This document shows, in pieces, positions 7,279 to 14,879 of a stretch of 24,048 bases of DNA; positions within the stretch are counted from its first letter, which is position 1; the number at the start of each line of letters is the position of its first letter. This stretch comes from DASWJS01 sp036397035 (GTDB taxonomy: Bacteria; Actinomycetota; AC-67): assembly GCA_036397035.1 (NCBI GenBank), contig DASWJS010000037.1:1-24048 (forward strand), read 5' to 3'. Under the pieces are notes generated by a model. The model ran no database searches. It was given only the letters and a program-made list of their open reading frames with translations, and was not told where the DNA came from. Position numbers and translations under genes: made by a program.

Positions 7279-7959
7279 ATGGCAACGACCGACTTATCGC
7301 CTCCGGATGCCGCCCGCGCGCGCGCGCTGGCGACGCCGACGAGGGTCGAGATCCTCGAGCACCTGCGCACGCACGGGCCGTGCGACGTGCGCCGGGCCGC
7401 GCAGGTCGCCGGCGTGCACTCGAATGTCGCGCGCGGGCACCTGGACGTGCTCGTCGCCGCCGGGCTCGCGACGGCGTCCTACCGGCGCAACGCAAACGGG
7501 GGGCGGCCCGCGAAGATCTACCAGGCGGCGCCGACCCACGTCGAGGACGGGCCGCAGCTCGTCAGCGACGTGCTGGCCACGTTGATCGAAGCGGCGGCGC
7601 CCGCTCCGGGCACCGCGCGCAAGATCGCGCTCGAAGCCGGCGAGCGGCTCGGGCGCAAGCACGGCGTGCAGGCTGACGGGCTCGCCTTCGAGGACCAGGT
7701 GAAGGCGCTCGTCGAGTCGCTCGGTGAGGTCTCCGGCGGCATCCGCGTGGTGGAGAGCGGGGAGAACTGGGTCGAGATCGAGGACCTCGACTGTCCGTTC
7801 AAGGGGATCGCGCCCAAGCACCCGGAGTTGGCGTGCTCGCTGGACAAGGCGCTGAAGGAAGGCGTGATGAGAGCGCTCGGCGCGGAGGTCTTCGTCGAAG
7901 TCGTGACCTCCATCGCCTGGGGGGACCCGACGTGCAGGGAGGTCGTGCGATGGCGGTGA
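7279..7959 (+). CDS. Winged-helix transcriptional regulator with C-terminal cysteine cluster (SufR/COG2345-like)
   Basis: A 226-residue regulator. Residues about 12-80 form a winged helix-turn-helix of the ArsR/DeoR kind (ALATPTRVEILEHLRTHGP, recognition helix near SNVARGHLDVL, wing GGRPAKIY). The C-terminal sensor half carries three spaced cysteines: C172 in DCPF, C186 in HPELAC and C219 in DPTCR. This resembles the cysteine pattern of SufR-type iron-sulfur regulators. An Fe-S cluster or metal is therefore a reasonable but unproven guess. ATG 7279 is preferred over ATG 7273 because GGGG lies at a normal distance before it. The end overlaps the DUF4395 gene by ten bases, and downstream genes are redox proteins, so it probably senses thiol/redox or Fe-S state and controls its own operon. 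Confidence 0.8.
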   Translation: MATTDLSPPDAARARALATPTRVEILEHLRTHGPCDVRRAAQVAGVHSNVARGHLDVLVAAGLATASYRRNANGGRPAKIYQAAPTHVEDGPQLVSDVLATLIEAAAPAPGTARKIALEAGERLGRKHGVQADGLAFEDQVKALVESLGEVSGGIRVVESGENWVEIEDLDCPFKGIAPKHPELACSLDKALKEGVMRALGAEVFVEVVTSIAWGDPTCREVVRWR

Positions 7960-8390
7960 GCGGCGGGACGCAGCGGATGGTCGACAAGAACTCCGTGCGC
8001 GGGGGCGCGGGCCTGTCGGCCGTCGTGCTGCTCGTGGGCTTCGTGCTGGACGTTTGGGTGCTGGTCCCGGCGATGGCGCTCGCCGTCGGGATGGGGTCGG
8101 TGCTGGGCTTGCGCTACTCGCCGCTGGGCGCGGCGTATCGCTCGGCAAAGAAGCTCGGGCTGCGGATGGGGGTCGATCCAGAACCGGAGCCGCCGCCCCG
8201 TTTCGCGCAGACGCTCGGCTTCGTCGTCTTGGGCCTCGGGTCGATCGCCTTCCTGCTCGGGGCCGCCGCGCTCGGGTGGGTGCTGGCGCTCCTGGTGGCG
8301 GCGCTCCAGGGACTGCTCGCCGCGACGGGCCTCTGCGTCGGGTGCGAGATCTACCTGTTCTCCCAACGCTTCCTGGCGAAGGGAGCGTAG
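7950..8390 (+). CDS. DUF4395 membrane protein with CxxC
   Basis: A 146-residue membrane protein matching the DUF4395 pattern. It begins with MVDKNSVRGGAG (12-23 after the N-terminal extension) and a first hydrophobic pair, followed by LGLRYSPLGAAYRS, PRFAQTLGFVVLGLG and a last membrane region ending in TGLCVGCEIYL. The two cysteines C129 and C132 form a CxxC at the end of the last membrane helix. DUF4395 genes are commonly next to thioredoxins, as here, where the thioredoxin gene begins directly after the TAG. A role passing reducing or oxidising equivalents across or along the membrane to the thioredoxin is inferred from this pairing. Start ATG 7950 overlaps the regulator's end. No catalytic function is established for the family. 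Confidence 0.8.
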   Translation: MAVSGGTQRMVDKNSVRGGAGLSAVVLLVGFVLDVWVLVPAMALAVGMGSVLGLRYSPLGAAYRSAKKLGLRMGVDPEPEPPPRFAQTLGFVVLGLGSIAFLLGAAALGWVLALLVAALQGLLAATGLCVGCEIYLFSQRFLAKGA

Positions 8391-8879
8391 GTGGCGCTGC
8401 GGCTCGGCATCGGGTTGGCCGTCGTGGTCGCGACGGCGCTCCTGGCGTGGGCGTGGCGCAGGCGTGAGGGGCGCTTCAGCGAGGCCGGCGGACGCTTCAG
8501 CCGGTCGGAGCTGGGCATCGCGCGCCGCGACCGCCCGGCCGCGGTGCTCGTGGAATTCTCCGGCGAGGGCTGCGCGCCGTGCGTGATCGTGCGCGACCGG
8601 ATCGAGCGCTTGGCCGCCGAGTTGCCCGAGGTGGACGTGGTCACGATCGACGCGGCCGAGCGCCGGAGCCTGGCCGAGCGCTACGGGGTCAAGCGCGTGC
8701 CGACGCTGTTCATCGCCGACGGGGACCTTTCGATCCGCTGGCGGGCCTCCGGCGTGCCCAGCGAGGCCGCGATTCGGTCGACGCTGCTCGGCCCCGATTG
8801 GGCGGGGCGGCCACACCCGGATGCGGATGTTAGGGTGCCGGCGCCATCCGACCCCGTGAGGAGCGAGCGTGCACGCTGA
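8391..8879 (+). CDS. Membrane-anchored thioredoxin-fold protein
   Basis: A 162-residue protein with an N-terminal membrane anchor (residues about 4-21) and a thioredoxin fold from about 45 to 135. The active site is GCAPC (C61 and C64), and the cis-proline is P104 in KRVPTLFI. The GTG start follows the DUF4395 stop with no gap, so the two are translated together. Orientation of the anchor (short N-terminus, then RRR after the helix) would suit a thioredoxin domain on the cytoplasmic side by the positive-inside rule, but this is uncertain. The C-terminal 25 residues are proline- and arginine-rich and not part of the fold. It is probably a disulfide reductase partnered with DUF4395. Confidence 0.85.
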   Translation: MALRLGIGLAVVVATALLAWAWRRREGRFSEAGGRFSRSELGIARRDRPAAVLVEFSGEGCAPCVIVRDRIERLAAELPEVDVVTIDAAERRSLAERYGVKRVPTLFIADGDLSIRWRASGVPSEAAIRSTLLGPDWAGRPHPDADVRVPAPSDPVRSERAR

Positions 8880-9027
8880 GTCCTGGAACCTGCTGGAGTG
8901 GACCTTCGTCGGGATCCTGGCGTTGATGGTCGCCGTCTCGGGCTTGTTCGGCGTGGTGGTCGTGGCTCGCCTGGTCGAGCCGCGCGGCATGCGCGCGCTG
9001 CTGCGCCGCTTGCTCGGCAGGGCGTAG
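8869..9027 (+). CDS. 52-residue single-pass membrane peptide
   Basis: A short gene starting at GTG 8869 inside the end of the thioredoxin gene (11-base overlap) and ending at TAG 9025-9027. A strong ribosome binding site, GAGGAG (8858-8863), sits five bases before the start. The product begins MHAESWNLLEWTF, has one hydrophobic segment at about residues 13-33 (rich in V, G and L), then a basic tail ending LLRRLLGRA. Codons mostly end in G or C, as in neighbouring genes. It is the last gene of the redox cluster and may be a small accessory subunit. No family recognised. Confidence 0.65.
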   Translation: MHAESWNLLEWTFVGILALMVAVSGLFGVVVVARLVEPRGMRALLRRLLGRA

Positions 9028-9040
9028 CGCGCGGGCGGCG

Positions 9041-10201
9041 ATGGCGCTCGACTTCGACTTCACCGACGAGCAGCTCGCCTTCAAGGCGTCCGTTCGCGAC
9101 TTCGCCGAGCGCGTGGTGCGGCCCGGCGCGGACGAGCGTGATCGCGACGGCCGCTGGGACCCGGAGGTGTGGCGAGCCGTCGGTGAGTTCGGGCTGGCGG
9201 GCTTGCCGATCCCGGAGGAGCACGGCGGCCAGGGCGCGGACGTCGTCACGACGTGCCTGGCGCTGGAGGCGCTGGAAGAGGGCGGGCGCGACTCGGGTCT
9301 GCTGCTGTCGCTGGGCGCGCACATCTGCATCGGCGCGGTGCCGATCTGGCTGCACGGCACCGACGAGCAGAAGGAGCGGTACCTTCCCAAGCTCGCGAGC
9401 GGCGAATGGGTCGGCGCGTTCGCCATCACCGAGCCGGGCGCCGGCTCGGACGCGGCCGGGATCACGGCGACCGCACGCCGCGACGGCGACCGCTTCGTCA
9501 TCAACGGGTCGAAGACGTTCATCACCAACGGCCCGATCGCCGACGTGATCAGCGTCCTCGCCGTCACCGACCCCGAGGCGGCGTCCTCCCAGCGGATGTC
9601 CTGCTTCATCGTCGACAAGGACACACCCGGGCTCTCGATCGGCAAGCACCTGGACAAGAGCGGCAACCGCTCCTCGCCGACCTCGGAGCTGCACTTCGAC
9701 GACATGGTCGTGCCGGCGTCGCAGATGCTCGGGCCCGAGGGCTCGGCATTGTGGAAGGTCGCCTTCGAATGCTTCGACTGGGAGCGCACGGTCATGGTCG
9801 CCGCGTCGCTCGGCGGGATGGAGGCGCAGATCCGCGCGTGCGTGGAGTACGCCAAGGAGCGGCAGGCGTTCGGCAAGCCCATCGCGCAGTTCGAGATGAT
9901 CCAGGACAAGCTCGCGCGCATGCGCGTGCAGGCCGACGCGGCGCGCTGGGTGCTGTACCGAGCCGCGTGGCTCAAGCAGCAGGGCCGGCCCCACATGCAG
10001 GAGGCCTCGATCGCGAAGTACCTCGTCGCGGAGGCGGCGATGCACAACGCGCAGGAGGCCGTCCAGATCTTCGGCGGCTACGGCTACATCCGCGACTTCA
10101 CCGTCGAGCGATCCATCCGCGACGCGAAGCTGCTCTCGATCGGCGGCGGCACGAGCGAGATCCAGAAGCTGATCATCGCGCGGTCGTTGCTGGGCGAGTG
10201 A
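9041..10201 (+). CDS. Acyl-CoA dehydrogenase
   Basis: A 386-residue FAD enzyme that introduces a 2,3-double bond into an acyl-CoA thioester. Family motifs are present: FAITEPGAGSDAAG (127-140), NGSKTFITNG (155-164), ERQAFGKPIAQF (273-284), QIFGGYGYIRDF (342-353). The usual catalytic glutamate position near the C-terminus is glycine here (IGGGTSEIQ, 367-375, where many family members have EGT). A glutamate at E248 in DWERTVM matches the alternative catalytic position of isovaleryl-CoA and long-chain dehydrogenases. That makes a branched- or long-chain substrate more likely than a short straight one. Its stop overlaps the start of the downstream hydrolase gene. Start ATG 9041 is 13 bases after the small membrane gene. 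Confidence 0.93.
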   Translation: MALDFDFTDEQLAFKASVRDFAERVVRPGADERDRDGRWDPEVWRAVGEFGLAGLPIPEEHGGQGADVVTTCLALEALEEGGRDSGLLLSLGAHICIGAVPIWLHGTDEQKERYLPKLASGEWVGAFAITEPGAGSDAAGITATARRDGDRFVINGSKTFITNGPIADVISVLAVTDPEAASSQRMSCFIVDKDTPGLSIGKHLDKSGNRSSPTSELHFDDMVVPASQMLGPEGSALWKVAFECFDWERTVMVAASLGGMEAQIRACVEYAKERQAFGKPIAQFEMIQDKLARMRVQADAARWVLYRAAWLKQQGRPHMQEASIAKYLVAEAAMHNAQEAVQIFGGYGYIRDFTVERSIRDAKLLSIGGGTSEIQKLIIARSLLGE

Positions 10202-11088
10202 TCGCCGAGCGATCGGTCGTCGCCGGCGGGGCCGAGCTTCGCTGGGTCGAGTCGGGCGAAGGACCGGGACCGCCGTTCCTGTTGCTCCATGGGATCGGCT
10301 GGTGCCGCGACCACTGGAACGACGTGCTCGGGCCGCTGGGAGAGCACCGGCGCACGATCGCGCTGGACCTTCCCGGCTTCGGGCGGTCGAGCGCGCCGCC
10401 CGGCCCGTACTCGCCGGCGTGGCTGGCCGGCGGCGTGCGTTCGTTCCTGGACGCGATCGGCGTCGAGCGCGCGATCGTCGCCGGCAACTCGCTCGGCGGG
10501 CTGGTCGGGCTGCACTTCGCCGCCGCCTGGCCGGAGCGCACGGTCGCGCTCGCGGCGCTCGCGCCGACGCTGCCCAACGACGGGCCGCCGCCGTCGATCA
10601 AGACGACGCTCGTGTTCACGCTCGGCGCTCTGCCCGGCGTCGGGGTCGCGTTGATGCGAGCCGCGTGGCGGCGGCCGCCGGAGGCGCAGGTCGCCGAGAG
10701 CGTGGCGCGCAACATGGTCGATCCGTCGCGCCTGTCGGCCGGGACGCGGGCGCTCTTGGAGGACCACGCGCGGCGCCGGGGCCGAAGCCCGGACCTGCAG
10801 CGGGCGAACCTGCTGGCGCAGCGGCACATGCTGTCCGCGGTGACCGCCCGGCGGTTGCAGACGTGGGACGTGGTGCGAGCCGTGCGCGTCCCGGCCGCCT
10901 TCATCTGGGGGAAGGAGGATCGCGCGGTGCCGGTCGGCATCGGCCACCGGGCGGTCGCGGAGCTGCCCGGCGCGCACCTGATCGTGCTGGACGACTGCGG
11001 GCACAACCCGCAGCTCGAGCACCCGGGCGAGCTGGCGCGGGCGCTGGTCTCCTTCGCTCGCGCCGCCGAAGCAGGCGGCGTCTCCTAG
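10198..11088 (+). CDS. Alpha/beta hydrolase, coupled to acyl-CoA dehydrogenase
   Basis: A 296-residue alpha/beta hydrolase. Visible are LLLHGIGW (28-35), LDLPGFGRSS (56-65), nucleophile Ser98 in GNSLGG, acid D241 in GKEDRAVP and H269 in CGHNPQLEHP. The start GTG (10198-10200) overlaps the dehydrogenase stop TGA (10199-10201), which indicates translational coupling and hints that it acts in the same acyl pathway, perhaps as an esterase or thioesterase. It has no signal peptide. Its TAG stop overlaps, in opposite orientation, the TAG stop of the next hydrolase (CTAG at 11085-11088). Exact substrate unknown. Confidence 0.85.
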   Translation: MIAERSVVAGGAELRWVESGEGPGPPFLLLHGIGWCRDHWNDVLGPLGEHRRTIALDLPGFGRSSAPPGPYSPAWLAGGVRSFLDAIGVERAIVAGNSLGGLVGLHFAAAWPERTVALAALAPTLPNDGPPPSIKTTLVFTLGALPGVGVALMRAAWRRPPEAQVAESVARNMVDPSRLSAGTRALLEDHARRRGRSPDLQRANLLAQRHMLSAVTARRLQTWDVVRAVRVPAAFIWGKEDRAVPVGIGHRAVAELPGAHLIVLDDCGHNPQLEHPGELARALVSFARAAEAGGVS

Positions 11089-11879
11089 CCGGGCTCGCGC
11101 GACAGGAAGCGGAGCACGGCTTCGTTGAACTCGGCGAAGTGCTCGACGTTGAAGGCGTGACCGCCGGGAAGGACCACCAGCTCGGCGCCGGGGATCGCTT
11201 CGGCGGTCTCGACCGACAGCTCGGTCGGCACGAAGATGTCGCGCTCGCCGGTGAGCACGAGCGTGGGAACCGTCAGCGACGCGAGGCGCCCCGCGGTGTC
11301 GTGCCGCAGGATCGCCTCGACCTGCTGGTCGAAGACGGCCGGCTGCATCCCCATGTCGGCGGCGATCCGTTCGATCTGGTCGAGCGCTTCACCGAACTCC
11401 AGCAGGAATCGAGGCGTGAAGAGCCACAGCATCGAAGCCCGGACGACCCACGCCTGGCCGGAGTCGCGCAGCAGGGTGCGGCCGACCGAAGCCATCCGCG
11501 GCAGGTAGGGGTTCGCGCGGCACCACGTGGCGGCCAGGATCAGCCGGTCGACGCGGTCCGGCGAATCGAGCGCGAGGTGTTGGGCGATCGCGCCGCCCAT
11601 CGAGATGCCCATGACGTGCGCCCGGCCGATTCCCTCCGCGTCGAGCACCGCGCGCGCGTCGGCCGCCATCTGCTCGAGCGTCAGGTCGCCCGGCACGTAG
11701 GGCGAGCCGCCCACGCCCCGGTTGTCGAGCGTGATGCAGCGGAAGCGCTGCGTGAGCGCGGGGAGCTGGAACATCCACATCCGGGCGTCGGTCGCGAAGC
11801 CCATGATCATCAGCAGCGGCTCGCCCTCGCCTGCGACCTCGTACGCGATGCGCGCGTCGCCCGACCGTGCGTGTGGCAT
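11085..11879 (-). CDS. Alpha/beta hydrolase (3-oxoadipate enol-lactonase-like)
   Basis: A 264-residue alpha/beta hydrolase. The order is MIMGFATDARMW (24-35), LDNRGVGGSPYV (51-62), nucleophile Ser93 in GISMGG, acid in LTGERDIFVP and histidine in PGGHAFNVEH. The DNRGxGxS segment and the overall length resemble PcaD-like and related lactonase/esterase enzymes. There is no pathway context for beta-ketoadipate here, so I do not assign it. The ATG at 11879 is preferred. A GTG at 11888 would add three residues, but it sits immediately after a TATCGT -10-like hexamer (11894-11889), and ATG 11879 fits a leaderless start nine bases after that hexamer. It converges with the upstream plus-strand hydrolase with overlapping stops. 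Confidence 0.82.
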   Translation of the reverse strand: MPHARSGDARIAYEVAGEGEPLLMIMGFATDARMWMFQLPALTQRFRCITLDNRGVGGSPYVPGDLTLEQMAADARAVLDAEGIGRAHVMGISMGGAIAQHLALDSPDRVDRLILAATWCRANPYLPRMASVGRTLLRDSGQAWVVRASMLWLFTPRFLLEFGEALDQIERIAADMGMQPAVFDQQVEAILRHDTAGRLASLTVPTLVLTGERDIFVPTELSVETAEAIPGAELVVLPGGHAFNVEHFAEFNEAVLRFLSREPG

Positions 11880-11888
11880 CGAGCGCAC

Positions 11889-11894
11889 ACGATA
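11889..11894 (-). promoter_or_regulatory. -10-like hexamer for a leaderless hydrolase transcript
   Basis: TATCGT on the minus strand ends nine bases before ATG 11879, and no Shine-Dalgarno sequence is present. No good -35 is visible; that position is occupied by the GC hairpin at 11902-11929. Confidence 0.35.
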
Positions 11895-11901
11895 GCGGGG
11901 T

Positions 11902-11929
11902 CGGGCGGCGGCCCTTCGGCCGCCGCCCG
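11902..11929 (-). terminator. GC-rich hairpin, probable terminator of the M23-like gene
   Basis: A perfect 12-base-pair stem (11902-11913 with 11918-11929) closes a four-base loop CTTC. It lies 34 bases beyond the stop of the minus-strand M23-like gene and just before the next minus-strand gene. It has no T-tract after it, as is common for terminator-like hairpins in GC-rich actinobacteria. Confidence 0.6.
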
Positions 11930-11963
11930 GGAGGGGCTTGGGGGGAGGGTACGCGGACGCGCG

Positions 11964-12980
11964 TCAGTCGCAGAAGCGATAAGCGGCCGCGAACGATCCC
12001 TTGACGAAGACGTGCTGTTCGCACCAGGCAAACTCCAGGACGTGGCCGGCGGCGAAGTCCTGCCGGTAGGTGTCGGGCGACAGTCTTCGCCGCTTGCTGG
12101 TCGGATACCCGATCAGGTCTACCCACTCGGCGTCGCCGAAGGGGGTCGTGTACGCGGCGAGGATGCGGGTCGGCACGACGTAGGCCTCACCCCAGCGATC
12201 GTTCATGATCGCCAGCGGCCGCTCCCCCGGACCGAGGAATGTCTGCGCGCTCCCGCGAACCGAGCCGGACCGGTCGCAGGCATAGCGGAACCAGGTGCCC
12301 CCCTTGCCGTGCCGGCACGGCGTCCAGGAACCCCCGACGTCGGCGGTGACGCCAAGGTCGTAGCCGCCCGCCGCGTAATAGGCGTCCACGATCCGTTGCT
12401 GGTTGGCGCCGTCGGCCGTGCGCCCGAGGCCCGCGTTGTCGCTCTCGTAGGCGGTCTTCGCGAGCGGATCGTTCGGACCGCCGTGGCCGGACAGCCGGGG
12501 CAGCCCGAGCGCGTTGGCTTGGAAGGACGCCGCGTCGTTGCGCTGGACGTGCAGGTGCGCGCCCGAGCAGTTCCCCGAGCAGCCGCTCACCGCGATCGGC
12601 TCGCCCGGGTCGACGCGCCCCTTGCGAACCAGGACGTTGCTCAGGTGCTCGTAGACGAAGAACGTCCCGTCGTCGTCCTTGATCCGCACGTAGGCGCCCG
12701 CGGCGCCGCCGCTCGGCTCGTACCGCTCGACCGTGCCCGGCCCGATCGAGTAGACGGTCTCGTAGCGCATGTCGACGTCGATCGCCTTCCACGCCGAGCT
12801 GGACAGCCGCCCGGGGCAGTGGGGACACTCGCCGGGAAGCGTGGTGATGGCGCGGCTCTTGCCCGCCTTCCAGGGCCACTTGCGGTAGGCGCCCTCCCAG
12901 ACGTTGTGGGCGCCGGCCTGGCCCGGCCACGCGGTTACCGCGAGCACGCTCGCGATGGCGAGCGCAGCGCCGCGCTTCAA
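11964..12980 (-). CDS. Secreted M23 (LytM)-like protein with C-terminal cysteine-rich domain
   Basis: A 338-residue exported protein with a signal peptide (residues 1-24, ending QAGA). Residues about 65-150 look like an M23/LytM metallopeptidase: AIDVD (67-71), FVYEHLSNV (108-116), GEPIAVSGCSGNCSGAHLHVQ (127-147). The HLH pair and the YEHL histidine are present, but the first zinc ligand, normally a histidine four residues before the aspartate, is W64. Hydrolysis is therefore doubtful. The C-terminal part contains paired cysteines and a segment DLIGYPTSKRRRLSPDTYRQDF like an LGFP-type cell-wall repeat. Start is TTG at 12980, overlapping the stop of the upstream gene (TTGA), which implies coupling. 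It may bind rather than cut the cell wall. Confidence 0.78.
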   Translation of the reverse strand: MKRGAALAIASVLAVTAWPGQAGAHNVWEGAYRKWPWKAGKSRAITTLPGECPHCPGRLSSSAWKAIDVDMRYETVYSIGPGTVERYEPSGGAAGAYVRIKDDDGTFFVYEHLSNVLVRKGRVDPGEPIAVSGCSGNCSGAHLHVQRNDAASFQANALGLPRLSGHGGPNDPLAKTAYESDNAGLGRTADGANQQRIVDAYYAAGGYDLGVTADVGGSWTPCRHGKGGTWFRYACDRSGSVRGSAQTFLGPGERPLAIMNDRWGEAYVVPTRILAAYTTPFGDAEWVDLIGYPTSKRRRLSPDTYRQDFAAGHVLEFAWCEQHVFVKGSFAAAYRFCD

Positions 12981-13711
12981 AGCGGCCGGATGCTGTCGAC
13001 GACGCGCCACGGCAGGCTCACCTCCTCTGTCATCGGGCGAGCCGTTCGAACGATGACGAGCAGTCGCGCGCCGGCGAGCGACGGGCCCGGCCCGATGCGC
13101 TCGGGCGTCGTGACCAGCGGCACGACGATCTTCGTCGCGTACACGTCGCCCGCCTCGGCGGGCTGACCGAGGTCGTCGTACGCCTGCGCGCACGTCAGGA
13201 ACGTGAGCGTCCCGACGCGACGCGGATCGGCCGGCTCGCACTCGGTGGACGCGGGCGCGTCGGACGGGAGCAGGTTCAGCTCGACGTCGACGACGCCGCG
13301 CTCGCGCACGAGGTCGAACGGGAAGTCGCCGGGGGTCCACGGGAAGGCGTCGGCGCTCAGCAGGTGCAGGTTGTTGAGCATCCGGCGCGGGATGTCCGTC
13401 ATCGGGCCGGTCGTGGTGAAGTCCGAGAAGCCCCAGCCCGGCGGGATGCACAGGCCGTAGTGAACGACCGGGTTGGCGAACGGCGTCCAGCCGCCGGCGC
13501 ACGTGAGCGCGGTCGTGCCGCGAGCTTCGACGGGCACGGTGGCGCCGTCGTCGTCGGGCGTGCGGGCCGCCGGCTCCGCGAGTGCCGGCGGCCGGGGCTT
13601 GCTCTGGTGGTCGTCGCCCCGGGCGGCGAGGAGCAGCACGCTCGCCAGCGCGCCCAGGGCGACGGCGGACACGAGGCTCGCGCGAGCGAGCCGGCGGGTG
13701 ATCGGTCTCAT
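12977..13711 (-). CDS. Exported or membrane-anchored protein of unknown function
   Basis: A 244-residue protein with a basic start (MRPITRRLARAS) and a hydrophobic segment at about 11-30. After it comes a proline-rich stretch, then a globular domain from about 65 (LTCAGGWTPFANPVVHYGLCIPPGWGF). Four cysteines (in LTCAG, GLCIPP, TECEP and LTCAQ) could form two disulfides. Start ATG 13711 is firm, with AGGAGG seven to eight bases upstream on the minus strand. Its stop overlaps the TTG start of the M23-like gene, so the two exported proteins probably work together at the envelope. I do not recognise the family. Confidence 0.78.
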   Translation of the reverse strand: MRPITRRLARASLVSAVALGALASVLLLAARGDDHQSKPRPPALAEPAARTPDDDGATVPVEARGTTALTCAGGWTPFANPVVHYGLCIPPGWGFSDFTTTGPMTDIPRRMLNNLHLLSADAFPWTPGDFPFDLVRERGVVDVELNLLPSDAPASTECEPADPRRVGTLTFLTCAQAYDDLGQPAEAGDVYATKIVVPLVTTPERIGPGPSLAGARLLVIVRTARPMTEEVSLPWRVVDSIRPL

Positions 13712-13792
13712 CGGTTTTCCCTCCTGACGAGGTGCGACGGGAAGGTGCGCGAGGAAGGAGGGAGGTGGGGACGGTTTCGTCCGGACGCGTGC

Positions 13793-13820
13793 ACGATACG
13801 GACGGGAGCGGCGAGCGCAA
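13793..13820 (-). promoter_or_regulatory. Possible promoter of the exported-protein operon
   Basis: On the minus strand TTGCGC (13820-13815), a 16-base spacer and TATCGT (13798-13793) lie about 80 bases before ATG 13711, in the gap after rsgA. A small hairpin (GGACG and CGTCC, 13769-13782) falls in the predicted leader. Confidence 0.4.
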
Positions 13821-13854
13821 GCCTGAGCGAAGCGGCGCGAAACGCTCGATCGAG

Positions 13855-14871
13855 CTACGTCGTGCCGCCGGCCGAGGGGCCGCGGGCCCGGGCGGCGAGG
13901 CGCATCGCCCGGTAGCGGGCGACGCGGTCGCCGGCCAGCTCTCCGGCTTCGACCGCCGCGAGCACGGCGCACCCGGGCTCGTTGTCGTGCGCGCAGTCGC
14001 GGAAGCGGCATTGCCCGGCGAGCCGCTCGACGTCGGCGAAGACGGCGCCGGCCGCCGCGCCTTCCCACGCGGCCACCTCGCGCAGACCCGGCGTGTCCAG
14101 CAGGCAGCCGCCGCCGGGGAGCAGGATCAGCTCGCGTGCGGCGGTGGTGTGGCGCCCGCGCGAGTCCCACGACCGGATCTCGCCCACGTGGCGGACCTCA
14201 TCGCCGACGAGCGCGTTGATGATCGAACTCTTGCCGACGCCGGACGGGCCGAGCAGCACGCCCGTGCGGCGCGGCGCGACGGCCGCGCGCACGTCGCCGA
14301 GCCCCTCGCCGGAGATCGTGCTGGTCGGCAGGACAAGTACGCCGGGGATGACGGTCGCGAGGCGAGCGAGGTCGACGTCGGCGTCCGCGGCGAGGTCGGC
14401 CTTCGTCAGCAGCACGACGGTCTCGATACCGGGATCGGACACGAGCGTGCGGAACCGTTCGACGCGGCGCTCGATCCGATCGAGGTTGACCGACACCGCG
14501 ACGAACACCACGTCGACGTTCGTCGCCAAGACCTGCTCGTGGACGGCCGGCGCGAGCCGCGAGCGCGACCCCGCCGCGACGCGCGCGATCGTCGTGCGCC
14601 GCGGCAAGACCGCGTCGATTAGGACGCGTGCGCCGGTCGTGGGAACGGTGGCGACCCAGTCGCCGGTCACGGGAAGCGACCGGTTGCGATGCCGGAACCG
14701 CCCCGAGGGCGTGGCGAGCACTTCGGCGTCGGCGGTGCGCACGTCGTACCCGCCCCGATGGTGCGCGACGATCCGGCCCGGAACGGTCGCGCGGCTCGTT
14801 CGCGCCTCCTCGAACGCACGCGCGAGGTCGTCGGTCCAGCCGAGCCGGTCGAGCACGCCCGCTTCAGGCAT
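13855..14871 (-). CDS. rsgA: Ribosome small subunit-dependent GTPase RsgA
   Basis: A 338-residue circularly permuted GTPase that assists late 30S ribosome assembly. Domains in order: N-terminal OB-like region (about 30-105, with VTGDWVA), GTPase domain with the G4-like motif TKAD first (156-159), then P-loop GPSGVGKSS (208-216), switch threonines near RGRHTT, DTPG (259-262), and a C-terminal zinc motif with C288, C293, H295 and C301. The permuted order of G4 before G1 is diagnostic of the RsgA/YjeQ family. There is no good ribosome binding site. A GACAAT hexamer eight bases before ATG 14871 suggests a leaderless transcript. Length is normal. The end overlaps a 12-base palindrome GCTCGATCGAGC (13844-13855). 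Confidence 0.93.
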   Translation of the reverse strand: MPEAGVLDRLGWTDDLARAFEEARTSRATVPGRIVAHHRGGYDVRTADAEVLATPSGRFRHRNRSLPVTGDWVATVPTTGARVLIDAVLPRRTTIARVAAGSRSRLAPAVHEQVLATNVDVVFVAVSVNLDRIERRVERFRTLVSDPGIETVVLLTKADLAADADVDLARLATVIPGVLVLPTSTISGEGLGDVRAAVAPRRTGVLLGPSGVGKSSIINALVGDEVRHVGEIRSWDSRGRHTTAARELILLPGGGCLLDTPGLREVAAWEGAAAGAVFADVERLAGQCRFRDCAHDNEPGCAVLAAVEAGELAGDRVARYRAMRLAARARGPSAGGTT

Positions 14872-14879
14872 CGCCTACG

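Noticed and set aside
9253..10197. Upstream extension of the hydrolase frame within the dehydrogenase gene
   Set aside because: It is a shifted frame of the acyl-CoA dehydrogenase; the hydrolase fold begins only after GTG 10198.
13844..13855. 12-base perfect palindrome GCTCGATCGAGC at the end of rsgA
   Set aside because: No promoter or partner site nearby; palindromes of this length with GATC/CG cores occur by chance in GC-rich DNA.
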